This document shows, piece after piece, positions 37,007 through 48,699 of a stretch of 64,000 nt of DNA; within the stretch, counting starts at the first letter, position 1; each line of letters begins with the position of its first letter. The notes below the pieces were generated by a model. The model was not told where the DNA came from. It ran no database searches and was given only the letters and a program-made list of their open reading frames with translations. The translations under genes and the position numbers were made by a program. This DNA comes from Russula earlei (lineage: Eukaryota; Basidiomycota; Agaricomycetes; Russulales; Russulaceae), in contig JAGFNK010000096.1 in assembly GCA_025769875.1 (NCBI GenBank), positions 1-64,000 of the forward strand, read 5' to 3'.

Positions 37007-40000
37007 TTAAGACAGATGTGCTAACTGGCTGGGTGGGAAATGCAGCACTACGGTGCGACCCCTTATACCTAGTGCCAGACTAGACTGGTATGAATCTTGA
37101 CACTCTGGCCAGCAAGATACAGGCACTCGGCATAGTCTCGTTACATGTGTGCCATGGCTTTTGAAGACCCACCCATCGTTATCGCAATACAAGCCTTGCA
37201 GAGCAATGCCCCTGACTGCTGACCAGTAGCATTCGAGGGTCTTCACGGTGCAACCAGTGCTCGTGTCCCAAATGCGGACTGTGCGATCCAAGGACCCCGA
37301 GACAATGTGCCTGCCGTCCAGTGAGAAAGCGACGGCTACGACCCAATTTTTGTGGCCCTTGAGGGTCTTGGCGACGCCAGTGCTTGTGTCCCAAATGCAG
37401 ACCGTGCGATCCGGGGACCCAGAAACAACATGTGTGCCGCCCGGCGAAAAGGCGACGGAAAACACTGCATCCTTGTGGCCCACGAGGGTATTCACGGAGT
37501 CTCCGGTTCTTGTGTCCCAGATACGGACTGTGCGATCCATGGACCCAGAGGCAATCTGTGTGCCGTCTGGCGAAAAAGCGACGGCAATGACTCCCTTTTC
37601 GTGGCCCTCAAGGGCCTTGATGGTGGTGCCAGTGCTAACGTTCCAGATACGGACTGTGCGATCCGTGGATCCAGAAACGACGCGCATCCCGTCCGGCGAA
37701 AAAGCGACGGCTCTGGCACAATTGGAGTGGCCATTGAGGGCCATGACAGTTGTGCCAGTGCTCGAATCCAAGATGCGAACTGTGTGATCGTCAGACCCGG
37801 AGACAATGCGTCTGCCATCCGTTGAAAAGGCGACCGCTCTGACCCAATTCTTTGGGCTCTCGAGGATCTTGACGGTGTTGCCAGTCCTAGTGTCCCACAT
37901 GCGGACTGTGCAATCCTCGGACCCCGAGACAATGTACCTGCCATCTGGTGAAAGGGAAATGGCTTTGACTGATTTTCTGTGGCCCCCGAGAGTCTTGATG
38001 GTGGTGCCAGTGCTTCTGTCCCAAATCCGGATTGTGCAATCCTTGGATCCAGAGATGATGCTCATGCCATCAGGTGAAAAGCTGACAGCTGTGACCGAAC
38101 GCTGGTGGCCTTTGAGGGTCTTGACGGTGGTGCCAGTGCCTTTGTTCCAAATGCGTATTGTGTGATCCTCGGACCCTGAGACGACGAGCGTGCAGTCCGG
38201 CGAAAAGGCAATGGCTCTGACCCAATCAGAGTGGCCCTTGAGGATGTTGACAGTGGCGCTGGTACTCATGTCCCAGATGCGGACTGTGCGATCCAAGGAC
38301 CCAGACAAGATGTGCATGCCGTCCAGTGAAAAGGCGACCCCTGCGACCGAATTTTTGTGGCCCTCGAGGGTCTTGACGGTGGTGCCAGTGTTCGTGTCCC
38401 AGATACGTACTGTGCGATCTGCAGACCCAGAGACAATGTGTATGCCATCTGGCGAAAAGGCGACGGCGTATACTGCTTTTTTGTGACCCTCGAGTGTTTT
38501 GACCGTGTCACCAGTGCTTGTGTCCCAGATTCGGACTGTGCGATCTGAGGACCCAGAGATGATGTGCGTGCGATCCGATGAAAAAGCAATGGCGAAGATC
38601 CAGTCTTTGTGACCCTCGAGGGTCTTGACAGCGGTGACAGTGCCAGAGCTCGTGTCCCAGATTCGGACTGTGCGATCTGAAGAACCCGAAGCAATGTGTG
38701 TGCCATCCAGCGAAAAGGCGATGGCATTGACTGAATGGCTGTGGCCGTCAATAATGCTAGCGGCCCATGATTGCTCTGTCCCATTGAGCACAGTAAAAGA
38801 TTCCTCCAATTCCTGGCAGAAATGTGCACGGATTATGGAGTTCAGCGGTGTGAATGGAAGGCCTGAGCGGTAAATATGCAAAGCTGCGACACTAATGGGA
38901 TCGAAGAACTCCAGTACAAATCGTTCAAGATCATCCAGCGTGTCAAGGATGTGACCTGGAAGACCAGGGAAGGTCTGTAATGATGCGATGAGCGGCCTAC
39001 ATCAAAATCAAACTCGGGTACAACGCACCGATAAAACTTCCTTAGCACATCTTAATGATGGAATAGCCACATCGAGGGAGTCCATGAGACTAAGAGCCTC
39101 AAGCCAGTACAAATTGCGATGGAAGGAAAAGGTTTTCAAGGCGTCAAAGAGTTTGTCCGATGGCAGTGAGAATGCCAAATGATTGGCCCAATAACGGCAG
39201 GCATACTGTATATGCTGCGGAATGTATTGCGCGATTCTTCTTGAAAGATCACTAATCTCGCAGTTTAATTTTGAATAGTCTTGAATCTTGCACATATCAC
39301 GTGAAAGGCTGTTCAGTTCGTTCAGACAATCAATGGCGAGACACCCATGGTGTAGGGAATTATCAATGAGGAAATCAGGCTCTGTACAGCGGTTGTGGTC
39401 GACAATGAAGTCCGAGAAGGATGCATGCATGGCTCGGATGGGCCCACTAGCATGGTCTGAGGGAATGATGATGATTGAACGTAAGCGTTGAAGAATGCTT
39501 GCAACAGGGAAGCCTTTGTTAGTATCATGGCACAGTAGCGCTGAAATTGAACGTGCAGAGAGAGGGTCACAGAGTACAACAACGCAACCAAGGATCCTTC
39601 GCAAGCGGGCCAATGTGTCGGCACGGCATGACGGTGGAAATGCATTCCTCAAGACCTTGACATAAAGCTGGTCCAGGTGACGATAAGGATGTAGTTTTGA
39701 ATGCCCCGGGTTTCGTGGGGTAGTAATCAATTCTAGGAGTTGGCCCCTTGGGTCGAGGACATCAGGACTTTCGATAAATCGGACTGCAGTAGAAGCAAAG
39801 ATGAACAATCCATCTGACAGCTGAACGAGTGAGCGGACATTGTCCTTAGTGAACCAATCATGTTTCTGGAAACCTTCATTGCGGGTCCCAATTTGAGTAA
39901 GCTCATGGTATAAGAATGTTTCGATGTCGTCGTCGACACATGATTTTGATATCTCATGATGGAAGAATAGACGTGTATAGGACCGGAGAAGAGGGGGGAT

Positions 40001-41605
40001 GGACGGTGTGTGGAGTTTAGGCTCGGGTCGGCTGGTGAGGAAAATAGAGAAGGGAAGTTGGTTGATGTAGGCCGAAAGGACTGCCACAATGAAGGAGGTC
40101 GCTTGGTCATCTTTGCATTCGTCGAGTGCATCTAAAACGATGACAGCTGGCGAGGGAAATGCTTGCCCCGCAGCGATGGACCGTCGGATTGGTTCAATGA
40201 CGAGCTTCTGCAATTGGTGTGAAGGATCAGAGTACCAGATGTCAGGATTAGTTTTGACTGCCTCTTGCATCAAAGGCATGAGCGGTGGGTGGAACGTCGT
40301 GCCAAGTTGGTGGGCAATTGTGCTGATCACGAGTTTTGGATGGCTTCGCTCGCCATCATCACTTGAGAAGAAGAAACTCGCTGCGAGCCAACTCTTCTCG
40401 TTACAATACTCAGCAATGCTCTGTGAAATTGTAGACTTCCCTGTTCCTGCTTCCCCAGACAGCCAGAAGATGCGGTTTCTGTTTGGGCTGACGTGAACCG
40501 TCGATGAACGATTGTCCGAAGCAGTGATGGCATAATCTTCGCATATAGCTTCACTCGACTGCGTGATCCATTGATAAATGGTGGCCAGCAAGTCTTCACG
40601 TGTGCCTTGTAAACATGCATGCCTGTTTCTCTCATCGGGACAATTGAAGCGTGCCTTACGAGCTCGAGGAAAGTTGGATGAATCAACATGTACTAAAATC
40701 AATGAATAATTGTCTATCACTGTGAGATGTTTAACTCACTTCCGAGATCCTTAAATGCTTGCTGGGTGACGTATCAACTGAGGCTGCCGGTCATAAAGAG
40801 ATAGACGTACCACAACCTCTTCGCGGCCTCCATTGATATCGCCTCGAATGCCCACAACGTTTTCCTGAAAAATCCGGATCAACGAGACATCCCACATTTC
40901 AGACAATAACGTACATGGGCCTCAGTTCTAATGCTCATGACAGCTTCGACCTGGGCCCGCAAGATATCAATGGTGGTAAAGGCATATGACAAGGAAGGGA
41001 AAACTTGCAAGAAAGTTTTGAATGAGCACCGTGATTTCTTGCATTTGGTCCTGGATGGTAGCGGCATCTTCTCGGCTATAGAACAGTCGGATAATCTTGC
41101 CACGCGACGCGATTCTTTCTAGCACATCCGTGATGGATGAAAGATATCTTACTCATCAAAGGGATCAGGATTGTTGCCACAAGGCACAAATTGGAGAGCG
41201 AGTAGAGAATTGCAATACCTGGCAAAGTCAGTAACGAGATCAGTGATCGACTTCGGGATTGTTTCTTTGCCCTTGAGTGGCCTGAAAATGGACCGTTCGA
41301 GGGTATTCACACGATCGATTAGCTGATTTATGTCGTCGACGTTTTTGATGGTGGTCTAGATATAGCAATGATGTATTAGATGGGTTTTCGCTTATCGACG
41401 GGGCATAGTGTACCTTGACGATGTCAACGATTTGGAGGAGTCCTCCCAGGGATCCCTTGACGATAGTCCCTGCTGGAGGAGGAATCGCATCCGCAGTCTC
41501 TTTGAGGACAGAGAGTGAGAGGATTAATCCTTGGACGGCAATCCCGACTGCATCTATTGGCTTCTTTCTTGCAGCAAATTTGCGAGACCATGAAGTTTTC
41601 GCCAT
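37007..41605 (-). CDS. NLR-type NACHT-WD40 protein with N-terminal helical domain
   Basis: This is a fungal STAND/NLR protein of about 1350 residues, likely a cytosolic sensor of non-self or cellular stress. The N-terminal part (MAKTSWSRKFAARKKPIDAV, then LSVLKETADAIPPPAG and VKGSLGGLLQIVDIVK) is helical and resembles the MLKL/HeLo-like four-helix domains that head many basidiomycete NLRs. Several short introns follow. The NACHT module starts CLQGTREDLLATIYQWI, with Walker A GEAGTGKST, Walker B VIVLDALDEC and sensor LTSRPEP. After a helical spacer, an exon at 37007-38881 carries 12 full WD40 units plus a partial one, each about 42 residues with the phrase SGSxDRTVRIWDTSTG. The repeats are strikingly alike. 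Stand-alone WD40 function is excluded by the linked NACHT. The exact N-terminal exon joins (about 40700-41500) are approximate. Confidence 0.9.
37130..38790 (-). repeat. Tandem WD40-coding repeats, about 126 bp unit
   Basis: Within the NLR gene, about 13 DNA units of roughly 123-126 bp recur. Phrases such as GATACGGACTGTGCGATCC and GCGAAAA(A/G)GCGACGG reappear almost unchanged (+ strand view). Protein differences concentrate at the few positions after GH and around the strand facing the propeller surface. Confidence 0.85.
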
Positions 41606-42190
41606 AGGATGTTAGTGGATTCGGCCCTGACGGGGAGTCGCGACGAATATGTGATCAAGAGGGCAGACTCACACGGCATATTCGCTTCCCGTTGCAATCG
41701 TTTGCTTCGAATTGCCTTTCGTGGTTGTGACCCTGAAAAAAATTTGCGGGTTACAAACCGAATTACCTCAGGATGTCATATCAGCCAGCCCATGAGTTCG
41801 TCTATGACTGTGGGATGCGGGAAGCTAGCCATTGGTATGCCCTCACTATGCATGATGGCCGGATGCGGTATCATCTCATCCCTTGCGAGGTATGGGGCGA
41901 TTTCGAGAGGTCAATCATCAGAAAAAAAATATTCCGGTCCGTAGACGACGTAGCCACCGTAGAATAACGTAGGACAAGATAGCTTCATACTCATACTCAC
42001 ATTATATTGAACAATGTAGTGTCGGGATCTGCAAGGTGAAACTGCTCGTGACCTCTTTACTGTCACATGACTGGTGGGATGACTAAGGCGCGAACCTGAC
42101 ATTGAGGTTAGGGTCGTCTGGGTCATCACAAACCCTCTGCACCGATCCTCATTAACTTCCACTGCTGTCCCTACTAAGCTCAGGAACACA
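41606..42190. other. Intergenic/promoter region, NLR and SLT11 divergent
   Basis: The gap of 585 bases between divergent starts contains a plus-strand frame at 41773-41967 (begins MSYQPAHEFVYDCGMREASH). This has a protein-like composition but no recognised family. It may be a chance frame or a relic. Confidence 0.35.
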
Positions 42191-43565
42191 ATGCCACCAA
42201 AGGCCGACATAAACAAGGCTGGTTGGGAACAAAGCGAGTTCCCTATCCTTTGCGAGACATGTACGTCCATAATTGTATCTTGTAGAGCCCTGCTTTTTAA
42301 CGTGCTGGATTCTGCGAAGGCCTGGGGGACAATCCATTCGTCAGAATGGTAAGTACCTTTCCCTGAACTTTGCCTTCGGCCTTCTATAAAATAATTTCTC
42401 AATGGGGTTGTGGATAGTCAAAGCAAGAGTTTGGACGGGAGTGCGGAACCTGCGCGCGCCCGTTCACCGTCTTTCGCTGGAACCCGGGCGCGGGCATGCG
42501 TTTCAAGACGACGGTTGTCTGCCAGACCTGCGCCAAGACGCGCAACGTGTGCCAGACATGCCTCCTCGATCTCGAGTATCACCTCCCGACGCAGGTCCGG
42601 GACACCGCGCTCGGTGTCTCAAACGAGGCGCCGACGAGCGACTGTCAACCGGGAGTATTACGCGCAGAACCAGGAGGCCAAGGTGTGACATCCCCTTTCC
42701 TCGTCTGTCCTTTGTAAGTTGGTTGGGCGGCTTTTTAATTGACAAAGTCGGCGTGTCGCAGTTTGCGGGGGGCGAGAACAAGTTGAACGAGGGACGCGCG
42801 TCGTCAGCTGGCCGGGAGATGCTGAAACAGCTGGCGCGAACCGAACCCTACTACAAACGTAATCGGCCACATATATGCTCTTTCTTTGCCGAAAGGGGAG
42901 TGCAATCGCGGCAACGATTGCCCTTATCGGTTCGTCCCTTGTTTCCCCTTTATTCTACAATGTACGCCGACAGTTCCTCGTCGTACATCGTCATCGTATC
43001 CAGACACGAGATGCCTGTCAAGAATGAGCTGTCAAAGCAGAATATCCAAGACAGGATTCTTTGGGCGCAACGATCCCGTGGCACACAAGATTTTGACCGG
43101 GCACGCCGAAAATCAAGGCCTCAAACCTCCAGAAGATGAGTCAGTGGTGAGTATTGTTATGGCTCAACGGTTTGGTTCGAAGTCCAACTTTTTAATGTCC
43201 TCACCCACGACTATCAGATGTCATTATTCCTCTCTTCTTTGCCTGCTTCTGCTACGGAACAAACCATCCGCACTCGCGTCATCAAATCACTACCCGCTAT
43301 CGACCCCTCATCTCTACGCTCAATAGTTCATGTGACGAAGTCAAGGTAACGATACTCTATGTCTGTCATGGTAGGGTTTCACTCACGGCGTCCCTGACCC
43401 AGGTGTGCATTTGTCAATTTCAATGATCGCACATCAGCAGAGCGCGCGGCCGAAGCATGGGCAAATGGGCTGGACATGGATGGCGAGCGTCTCGGCGTCC
43501 GATGGGGACGGAGTAAAAACTCCTCTGTGCCAACTCCCGCTGTCACAGCCACCACCGTAACATAG
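42191..43565 (+). CDS. SLT11: Pre-mRNA-splicing factor SLT11/ECM2 (RBM22-like)
   Basis: This spliceosome component contacts U6/intron RNA in the activated complex. The start [20 protein letters not shown] is followed by [13 protein letters not shown], the Cys-rich zinc region [16 protein letters not shown], then [20 protein letters not shown], and the conserved [14 protein letters not shown] and [17 protein letters not shown] finger follows: [20 protein letters not shown]. The C-terminal RRM reads [20 protein letters not shown] and [19 protein letters not shown], with GVRWGRSK near the end. About seven introns. It ends soon after the RRM at 43565 and is shorter than animal RBM22, as in other fungi. 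All zinc ligands are visible. Confidence 0.94.
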
Positions 43566-44414
43566 ATGTCAGTCATAAAGCTCGTTTCTATACTGATCGA
43601 CGATTATGTATCTTACACGCTCAGGATATTGCTGTACTAGCATTTACCCCGAACGTCGAACAGCACTCTTCATTTGAAAGTTCACACATAGATGGCTTGT
43701 TTTGCAATCCATTTTGTTGTTTGGCAACTCCGATCCGGCACGATCCAAAACAATAAGGATACTAGCAGTCGCCTGCGTGCAGCATGGGCTCGTGCTAGAT
43801 TGGGATTGTTTTATGTTCGGGCTCAGTCATGCATTGTTTGTGAAATCATAGTGACGATTTGAGCATATCCCCGTCGACATAGTGATGACGGCTTGCGTGC
43901 GTTTCGTGCATGATTCACGGCCTTGCAACGGCCTCTGTGAGCTGTTTATTCACTGGCATCCCGATTTAATGTGTTCTATTTGCCATAGCCCATCCCCTGC
44001 TGTGCACAGGCTTTGGATATGATGTCACTGCATTGTAAGTGAATAGGGAATGTCTGAAAGCACTTATCTGGTAGAGAACTTTATGTCAGACTTTTCTATG
44101 GAAAGTTCTCAATTTCACAGGGAGGAAATGGAAAAACTTTTGGAGTGAACTGAGGATAGCCAAGTGTGTTATGAACCAAGGCCGAGTCCTGACCGTAGAT
44201 GGTCCTATTTCACTCAAGAGAGACCTCTCTCATTTCGCATTACCAACTCCCTTCCGTTTTCTGGGCTATTCCCCCTGCAGTGCAAGATATCGCCATTGCA
44301 AAGGCACTATAACTCGACCAGGCACCCGTTTCCTAATCGGGTAATCATCGCGTGGCAGCCACATGGCCACCCGGCCACCAAGGACCCGAAACAGCAGCAC
44401 AAACTCTTAGAAAC
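43566..44414. other. Intergenic, no gene seen
   Basis: This lies between SLT11 and an LTR-like stretch. Both strands carry only short frames. A possible weak inverted pair AAAACAAT/ATTGTTTT lies near 43748 and 43805. Nothing else was recognised. Confidence 0.4.
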
Positions 44415-44995
44415 TGTTGCATAAATCATCTGACGTCATCCAGGCTCCAATGACATCATGGCTGACTGAGCGACTCCACAGTGACCTCATAGGCTCACTA
44501 AGCACTCCACAGTGACATCATAATGATGTCATCGCTCCACAATGATCAGTAATGCGCTCAGTAAGCCTGGAACTTGACACAAGCAAGTTTATGCCTTTGT
44601 AGTCCTATTGGATGGTACCAAAGAATCTAGAATAGTCCCAGGTCTTTGTAATCGACCCCGTACACTGTATATAAGCCCCAATGAAGTATGGCAGTCGTCA
44701 GACTGTCCATTTGTGATACTCTCATCTTCCTGGGTACTCCCCTGCGACCGCTCAGTCTAAAGATTCCCCTCGCTTCCAAGGTACTCTTCAACGACCGCCT
44801 TGTTTAAAGTCCCCTCGCTACACTGGCCTCCAGCATTCGCCTTTGTCTCTTGCAACACCTGCCAGTCCCCATCTGGTACCTCCTCGTCGTTTGGCTCGTC
44901 CTCTTGTTCAACGCCGCCTTCGCCGCGTATCATCTGTTCCGACCCTTGCCCACCTGCTCCTGAGTCCTTAGTGATCAGCAGTACGTGTCTTGACA
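44415..44995 (+). mobile_element. Possible solo LTR or LTR remnant
   Basis: The stretch opens TGTTGCATAAATCATC and then carries a cluster of TGACGTCA/TGACATCAT-type words (44431-44545), including the near-palindrome TGACATCATAATGATGTCA. Next comes a promoter-like TGTATATAAGCCCC near 44667, then a C/T-rich segment, with a possible CA end near 44995. This order (U3 enhancer words, TATA, pyrimidine-rich R/U5) resembles fungal Ty3/gypsy LTRs. No target-site duplication and no internal coding region were found, so the call is tentative and the right border is a guess. Confidence 0.35.
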
Positions 44996-45632
44996 AAGTG
45001 GAGGTCATCCACAGTAAAGTGTGCCATTGTTTCCCCCTTCCTGGCTTACAATAAATGTTATGTCATTCAATTCATTTTTAGCCTTTGCTAATGATGGATT
45101 TACTATGTTTTAGTCATATCTGCTATTCTGAAATGTCATTTCTAAACCTTTAACCAATAGACTTGTCACTGCATGCTCTAGGCCTGTCTAGTAGGTGTAA
45201 TTGTGTAGATGTGGTAAATGACAATTCATAACAAGATGCTAAAAATGCAATCTAATGTTCAACTAAAAGCATAAACCTTCAACATGACATCTGTAATGAT
45301 GATGAGAATCCATCAAAAATGCAAAAATTTCCTCCAAAAAGCAAATAAGCTAACATATTGATACCTACACCAAATTTAAACCATACAGGCATCACTGGTT
45401 TGCTTTACAGTACTTGTACAATAAACGTCTGATTGCCCAGTGAATGACTAAGTACTCGAGTTGCATGGTTAATGCATAATTCTCCCAGCCAGAAGTGATT
45501 AGGATCAGGTGCCCAAAATGATTTAATTTTTGACCTTCGACTAAAAATGCAATACTGTCATGAGTATTACCACCACCACGACAAGTTGGGACTTGATTGT
45601 TGGTCAAAGAGTCATGAAAAATGCAGTGGACG
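44996..45632. other. AT-rich intergenic, no gene seen
   Basis: This AT-rich stretch sits next to the LTR-like remnant. The word AAAAATGCAA or close forms recurs (about 45241, 45318, 45543, 45616). No coding frame with family features was found. Confidence 0.4.
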
Positions 45633-46846
45633 TTATGGCGGCACCAAGAGGCCTCCAGTGATAACGGCAGTCAACCATGTCGCGACCGAAGTGATGTCGG
45701 CAGCAGTCGCGAGCGCCCGACCGAAGTTTACCAATCCGGGACCAGCTACATGGCCCAAAAATGGTTGTCAGCAGCTGTCCAGGCAGAGTACAGCAGCGGC
45801 AGCACGATCGGGGAGAAGCTTCCGCACCGCCGAGACTTACGACAGATACCCGTGATTCCCCACCCGATCCCAAACAATGCCGATCCGGCCAACAACTCCG
45901 CGTTGACGCTCGTCTTCCCCTCCATGCGCATTGACCCAACGCGATAAAGTAAGGAGGCGAGAGGGACGGCGCCGACGGCGAGATATACGAGCGATGGGTC
46001 AAACGCGGGGTGAGCCGGGGTCACCAGGAACCCGAGTACACGCCGAGGGTCGGAGAGATTGGACAGGCGCAATCCCAAGGCGAATGCAAACGCGGAGGAG
46101 AACGCAACGACCTGGCGCAAGCGCGAGCCTGCGCCCATGACGCGCGAAGCGAAGAAGGTCGAAGCGAGAGCTGCGACGCCACCGACGAGGAATGCAACGC
46201 CATGCGTACCTAATGAAGGATCCCCTGGCAAGGGTGCGAGCCCGCCGTGGAGAAGGTTCGCGGTGAGCGAGGCGGATACAAAGAATGTCGCAGTTGCGGC
46301 GATAGATCTGGAGGGCGCAAATGTTTGCGTAAGCAATTTGACTGAGCGCGTGACAATGGGAATTGGTTATTGACCTGCGGGAGAAACGCGATAGCCCAGA
46401 AATCATGTGTCTGGAAGAGCAGATGTGTGAAATTTTAAAATCGCCATTTCAAGGGCACAAGAAAGGAACAGGCTTTACCCGGACGTGCAACCGTTAGCCA
46501 TCTGTGGGCAATAGGCAAGTCACAAGGTGAGACGAGGTCATGATGCTGGGAGCTATTCTCCGCGCACCTTGGCACCTATTCCGATGAACAGCCCGGATGA
46601 TACAAGGGAGAGTGGGGCCAAGTCTCGGATCGTTGGCTTGGAACCCTCGATGACACCAACGAAGATGCCGCCAGTGATGAGGCCAAGCACAGACAAAGTG
46701 TCCTCTACATTCCCATGTGCTGCGCCATTGATGAATCCAGAGATACCGAAGCTATGGCCGTTAAGGGCTAGGAGAGCGTGCACGGGAAGGGCGAGACCGA
46801 TGCCACCTAGAAAAGACTGGAGAGGGGTAGGACCGGGCAAGGTCAT
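45633..46846 (-). CDS. YeeE/YedE-family membrane transporter (TsuA-like)
   Basis: This polytopic membrane protein of about 340 residues belongs to the YeeE/YedE family, whose bacterial member TsuA imports thiosulfate. The start MTLPGPTPLQSFLGGIGLAL at 46846 is followed by HSFGISGFINGAAHG, several hydrophobic segments and VGVIEG. Splicing restores GIGAKMANGCTSGHMISGLS, then RFSRRSIAATATFF. Near the end, ALFGIGWGITGICPGPGL continues into VNFGRALATAADITSVATWL and stops at 45633. The GCTSGH and GxC-PGPG cysteine motifs in the two inverted halves are those proposed to relay thiosulfate in TsuA. Four introns, all short. Sulfur-compound transport here is inferred from family; the substrate and membrane are unknown. 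Confidence 0.85.
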
Positions 46847-47160
46847 GGGACGAGACAAGGGGGCGACAGAGGCGTGGGGATGGGGATGAAGGAGGCAAGG
46901 ACATGATTCTTTCAGAGAGGAGAGAAGATATAAGACTGCCAGTGACAGTGACAGTACCTGGCCGGAGTGCGCTCGATTCAATCCCAGATCGTCCACCTTG
47001 CTTCTCTTCTCTCAGAGTGTCGCTTCTAATCACAGATTCTCCGCCCCATTTGGTATCTCGATCAACGCCAGTCAGTGCTTCCCATCTAAATCGGGCAAAA
47101 TTGATCGCATATCCTCATTGACGTTTATTTCGTTTCCAAGCCCTCATCACCTGCCATCCA
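46847..47160. other. Intergenic, pyrimidine-rich
   Basis: This is the probable 5' region of the minus-strand transporter and of the weak plus-strand candidate that follows. It has CTTCTCTTCTCTC-type stretches near 47000. No defined site was recognised. Confidence 0.35.
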
Positions 47161-47828
47161 TGCCTGCCACCGGTGCCACCGTAAAAAATCCCGACGTGAG
47201 TGAATCTCGCCAAACAGGGAGACCGTTTCTACATGTTGTGAGGCTCGTCATTCGTCCTAGGTGCGACACTCCCGTTGGCACGGCCGTTGACATCGACGCG
47301 CCGCGGTGTATGGAGACAACATTCCGCGCGCGTCACTATTTGTCAATGCGGCGCGACCTGGGGTCTCAAAATAGTCGAAGGATCCGGTCATCAAATGCGA
47401 ATGTGAGGGTGCTAAAAACAACGGTGCCGTCTATCGCTTAACCAGGGGAGCGACAACCTTGGTAACTCATCTCATCTGGGCGGGGTGTGTGTGGGACATG
47501 ATGCCGTTCTTTCGCGCTCAGCGCACACTTGTCATCTTACTCCATTGTACATTTCTGACTTTCAACTCGTTCGACCACACCTCAGATGACACCCCGTGCA
47601 GAGTCCGTTTGTTGGGTCTATATCCGTGAAGCAGGCACGGTCCCATCAAAGGTGGGAACACATCGTTTGGACGGGCTCCCCCCAGACCATCAGCCCGAGG
47701 TAAGCAAAACAACATGTACAAAACATTTGAGAGAAATGTTGGGTGGATTCCATTGGGTAATTACGGCATCGCTTGGGGGATTCACTCACTCACAGAGCTC
47801 ATGTCAGATCAGAGGTGTTCCTGTGTAG
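47161..47828 (+). CDS. Hypothetical small multi-exon gene (weak)
   Basis: A possible first exon, MPATGATVKNPD, ends at a good GTGAGT donor. Further on, MTPRAESVCWVYIREAGTVP and HRLDGLPPDHQPE precede a GTAAGC donor at 47700. The pieces look coding, but I could not join them into one clean frame and recognise no family. It may be a real small gene or noise. Confidence 0.2.
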
Positions 47829-47847
47829 CGTTCAGATGGTACAGGCA

Positions 47848-48370
47848 CTAGTAGGCTGACACGATTGTCGTCGCAAGGCAAGCAACAAGTGCAGGGAAGA
47901 CCTGCCGGCCCACAGGCACCATCGCCAAGGCAATGGGGTGGAGTGACAGTGGTGACACAGAGCCAGCCAAGCTGAGCGCGCCTGCATTAGAAGCGCACCC
48001 TCTGGGTACGACAGGCGCGACGACGGGGCGAAAATCAGAACATGGTTGCTGCTGGCAGAATGAGGTAAAGGCACTACGCCTCTGGTAGACGTAACTCGGC
48101 CGCCGAGCGAAGCGGTGGGTGGATGCACCTTGGCGTACACCTCGGTCTCTGTAGATGGCAGCGACATTGTCCCAGGCCGCGGCAACTGAAGGGTCGTGAT
48201 CGTGATAATCGGGCAACGTTGGCGGAGCACGTCTGGCGAAGGACGTTCAGCTGCATGGGGTTGCCGTTACAATGCAGCGAGCGTGGGTAGCATTTGACAG
48301 GGAGACTTGTGGCGCACTGGGACCGTGACCCAGCGCCCAGGTTGGTTTTCTCGGGGTTGTGTTCTGTCAT
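47848..48370 (-). CDS. Hypothetical protein, possibly GPI-type (weak)
   Basis: Two minus-strand frames overlap. One (start 48370) is Cys-rich (SRSQCATSLPVKCYPRSLHC). The other runs from 48216 and ends GALSLAGSVSPLSLHP... with a hydrophobic tail QVFPALVACLATTIVSAY, which could be a GPI-attachment signal. I could not fix the splicing and recognise no family. Confidence 0.2.
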
Positions 48371-48699
48371 ACCTCATTGGTCATACATGGCTTGATCATT
48401 CATTCGAGTGCATCGGACAGATAGGAGGTACCGTTCGTGATTGTCAGCCGCCGGCGCTTGAACAAAATAGCATAAGGAGTAACTAGATCGACGGTCCATA
48501 TCGTAGCATAAACGAAAAAAAGGGTGAGGTAGTCCTGTCATAAACGTTCGTTTCGTCTACGTGTTTGATGTGTCTGAGCAGGTTATACGCATTACAGGCC
48601 TCAGCTAGGAACCAGACCCAGGAAGGTTGAGGCCAATTTGTTTTGCTAGATTCTGTTCAGAGCGAAGATCGTCAACTGTTCAAGGAGCTAACGACGGAA
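48371..48699. other. Intergenic, nothing recognised
   Basis: About 330 bases separate a weak hypothetical gene from the stop of the LEA-2-like gene. No features were seen. Confidence 0.35.

Noticed and set aside
37248..38486. Long plus-strand frames over the WD40 region
   Set aside because: They are the antisense of regular WD40 codons; the repeat periodicity makes stop-free shadows.
46553..47033. Minus frames starting at 46996 and 47033 as longer N-termini of the YeeE/YedE protein
   Set aside because: The upstream sequence is low-complexity and not family-like; the ATG at 46846 fits the first conserved helix.
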